Shown here in pieces: positions 6,651 to 9,455 of a stretch of 9,455 bases of DNA. The notes under the pieces were generated by a model that saw nothing but the letters and a program-made list of their open reading frames with translations, was not told where the DNA came from and ran no database searches. The DNA comes from DATILI01 sp035476635. GTDB taxonomy: Bacteria > Pseudomonadota > Gammaproteobacteria > Burkholderiales > Burkholderiaceae_C. The stretch's first letter is position 1; the number at the start of each line of letters is the position of its first letter. Made by a program: the position numbers and the translations under genes. Location of the stretch: contig DATILI010000016.1 in NCBI GenBank assembly GCA_035476635.1, positions 1-9,455 on the forward strand. The letters are read 5' to 3'.

Positions 6651-7184
6651 TTATAGCGGCCGCGCCGCCCTGAAGCCGAACAGCCATGCCAGCAACAGCG
6701 CAGGAAACTGGCCGACCGCGGCGTTGTAGCGCTGCACGGATTGGTTGAATTCTTCCACAGCGCCCATGACCTGCAGCACGAGATGGTCCCACTCGGCACG
6801 CAGGCTCTCGGGCAAAGGCGCGCCGCCCAAGTCGTGCGGCGCGCTGGCCAGCCGCTGCCACGCCATGACGAGAATGCCTCGCGCTGCCGCCAGCGCAGCG
6901 ATGGATTCGGGGTCCAGCGGCTTGGCCTTGGCCGCATTCAGCGAAGCCAGGCATTGCGTGGCCGCGGCCTCCAGCCCGGCCGGCGCTGTGCCGGGGGCCT
7001 GCGTTGCCTTGGTGGCGGCCGCGGCACTCGATTGCGCCAGCGCGATATGCCGGCGCAGTTGCACGGCGAGCGCGCCGAAAGCCTGCAGGGCCTGCGAACG
7101 CAGGCGCACCAGCCGGTTGTAGGCGCCCACGGTCCAGAACACCAGCAGCGCCACCATCAAAAGCATGATCAAAGAGTCCGACAC
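6651..7184 (-). CDS. Divergent LemA-like membrane protein
   Basis: Protein of about 177 aa with a single N-terminal transmembrane helix (about residues 4-21, LIMLLMVALLVFWTV), then AYNRLVRLRSQALQAFGALAVQLRRH, which resembles the LemA family signature (YNxLVxLRN...W...VQLKRR). The end, YNAAVGQFPALLLAW followed by LFGFR, resembles the LemA YN...FP...FGF motif. The part between is Ala-rich and helical, as in LemA helical bundles, but diverged. LemA proteins are membrane-anchored and of poorly known function. A frame open to 7229 begins inside the loop of the rpoC terminator and is unlikely to be the real start. I prefer GTG at 7184, which has GAGGG 7 nt upstream and gives a short polar N-terminus before the helix. 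An ATG at 7166 would cut into the helix. Family assignment is by motif recall and moderately sure. Confidence 0.7.
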   Translation of the reverse strand: MSDSLIMLLMVALLVFWTVGAYNRLVRLRSQALQAFGALAVQLRRHIALAQSSAAAATKATQAPGTAPAGLEAAATQCLASLNAAKAKPLDPESIAALAAARGILVMAWQRLASAPHDLGGAPLPESLRAEWDHLVLQVMGAVEEFNQSVQRYNAAVGQFPALLLAWLFGFRAARPL

Positions 7185-7191
7185 GCGCTTG

Positions 7192-7196
7192 CCCTC
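7192..7196 (-). promoter_or_regulatory. Shine-Dalgarno of the LemA-like gene
   Basis: Minus-strand GAGGG lies 7 nt before the GTG at 7184. It decides this start over the upstream GTG at 7229, which has no comparable site and lies in the terminator loop. It sits just after the terminator U-run. Confidence 0.6.
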
Positions 7197-7199
7197 ACG

Positions 7200-7240
7200 A
7201 AAAGAAAAAAGCCTCAGGCCATGTGTCACGGACCTGAGGC
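7200..7240 (-). terminator. Intrinsic terminator of the rpoBC transcript
   Basis: On the minus strand GCCTCAGGTC (7240-7231) pairs over 10 bp, with one G-U wobble, with GGCCTGAGGC (7220-7211) around a 10-nt loop. TTTTTTCTTTT follows directly (7210-7200). A GC-rich stem followed by a U-run 28 nt after the rpoC stop is a textbook intrinsic terminator. Confidence 0.9.
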
Positions 7241-7260
7241 ATTGCTAGGTAAATAGCAAT
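7241..7260 (-). repeat. Perfect inverted repeat abutting the rpoC terminator
   Basis: ATTGCTA (7260-7254 on the minus strand) and TAGCAAT (7247-7241) form a perfect 7-bp stem around the 6-nt loop TTTACC. It begins 7 nt after the rpoC stop and ends at the first base of the terminator stem, so the two hairpins are directly adjacent. It could protect the mRNA end, be a processing site or be a protein-binding palindrome. Confidence 0.6.
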
Positions 7261-7267
7261 CCGGAAC

Positions 7268-9455
<2,188 letters not shown>

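Noticed and set aside
6656..6663. GCGGCCGC palindrome at the 3' end of the LemA-like gene
   Set aside because: A short self-complementary GC word inside coding sequence, expected by chance at this base composition and without an attached U-run.
7185..7229. N-terminal extension of the LemA-like protein to a GTG at 7229
   Set aside because: That codon lies in the loop of the rpoC terminator and the extension would translate the terminator stem and U-run; the GTG at 7184 has a proper Shine-Dalgarno.

Overview
The window is a compact, GC-rich bacterial chromosome segment in which every supportable gene lies on the minus strand, so transcription runs from the right edge to the left. Reading that way, the order is: the 3' half of rpoC, an intrinsic terminator, a small LemA-like membrane protein, a monoheme cytochrome c, an FccB-type flavoprotein, rsmB, a DUF4390 exported protein, an NtrY-type sensor kinase, and an NtrX-like response regulator without an AAA+ domain. 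The gene set rsmB-DUF4390-ntrY-ntrX, the AAA-less regulator and the GC-rich codon use point to a betaproteobacterium of the order Burkholderiales, probably near Comamonadaceae. That placement is inferred from gene content, not from a phylogeny.

Right part (about 7200-9455): the C-terminal 728 codons of the RNA polymerase beta' subunit, with the second zinc site and trigger loop intact. They are followed by two abutting stem-loops, the second ending in a U-run, which should end the rpoBC transcript. Middle (about 4950-7184): the LemA-like gene starts only about 15 nt after the U-run. A candidate sigma70 promoter then precedes a two-gene flavocytochrome c unit, a monoheme cytochrome and a FAD/disulfide flavoprotein. 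This unit should oxidise sulfide in or at the periplasm and pass electrons to cytochrome c. The flavoprotein keeps all three diagnostic cysteines and has a Tat signal ending in a lipobox-like LGAC.

Left part (1-4959): rsmB starts inside the fccB stop codon (GTGA overlap) and in turn overlaps the DUF4390 gene by up to 74 nt. ntrY follows after 10 nt and ntrX after 45 nt. fccA to ntrX therefore look like one tightly packed transcription unit in which sulfide-oxidation genes sit directly upstream of 16S rRNA methylation and two-component genes. At the left edge an extended -10 element (TGCTATAAT) points out of the window, towards a gene not seen here.

I found no mobile element, CRISPR array, tRNA, rRNA or phage gene. 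No stretch above 300 bases lacks a gene; the largest gap is about 84 bases. Nothing convincingly reveals an undescribed multi-gene system. The best leads are the placement of the flavocytochrome c pair inside a housekeeping operon, its possible Tat-lipoprotein flavoprotein, and the LemA-like gene placed right behind the rpoC terminator.
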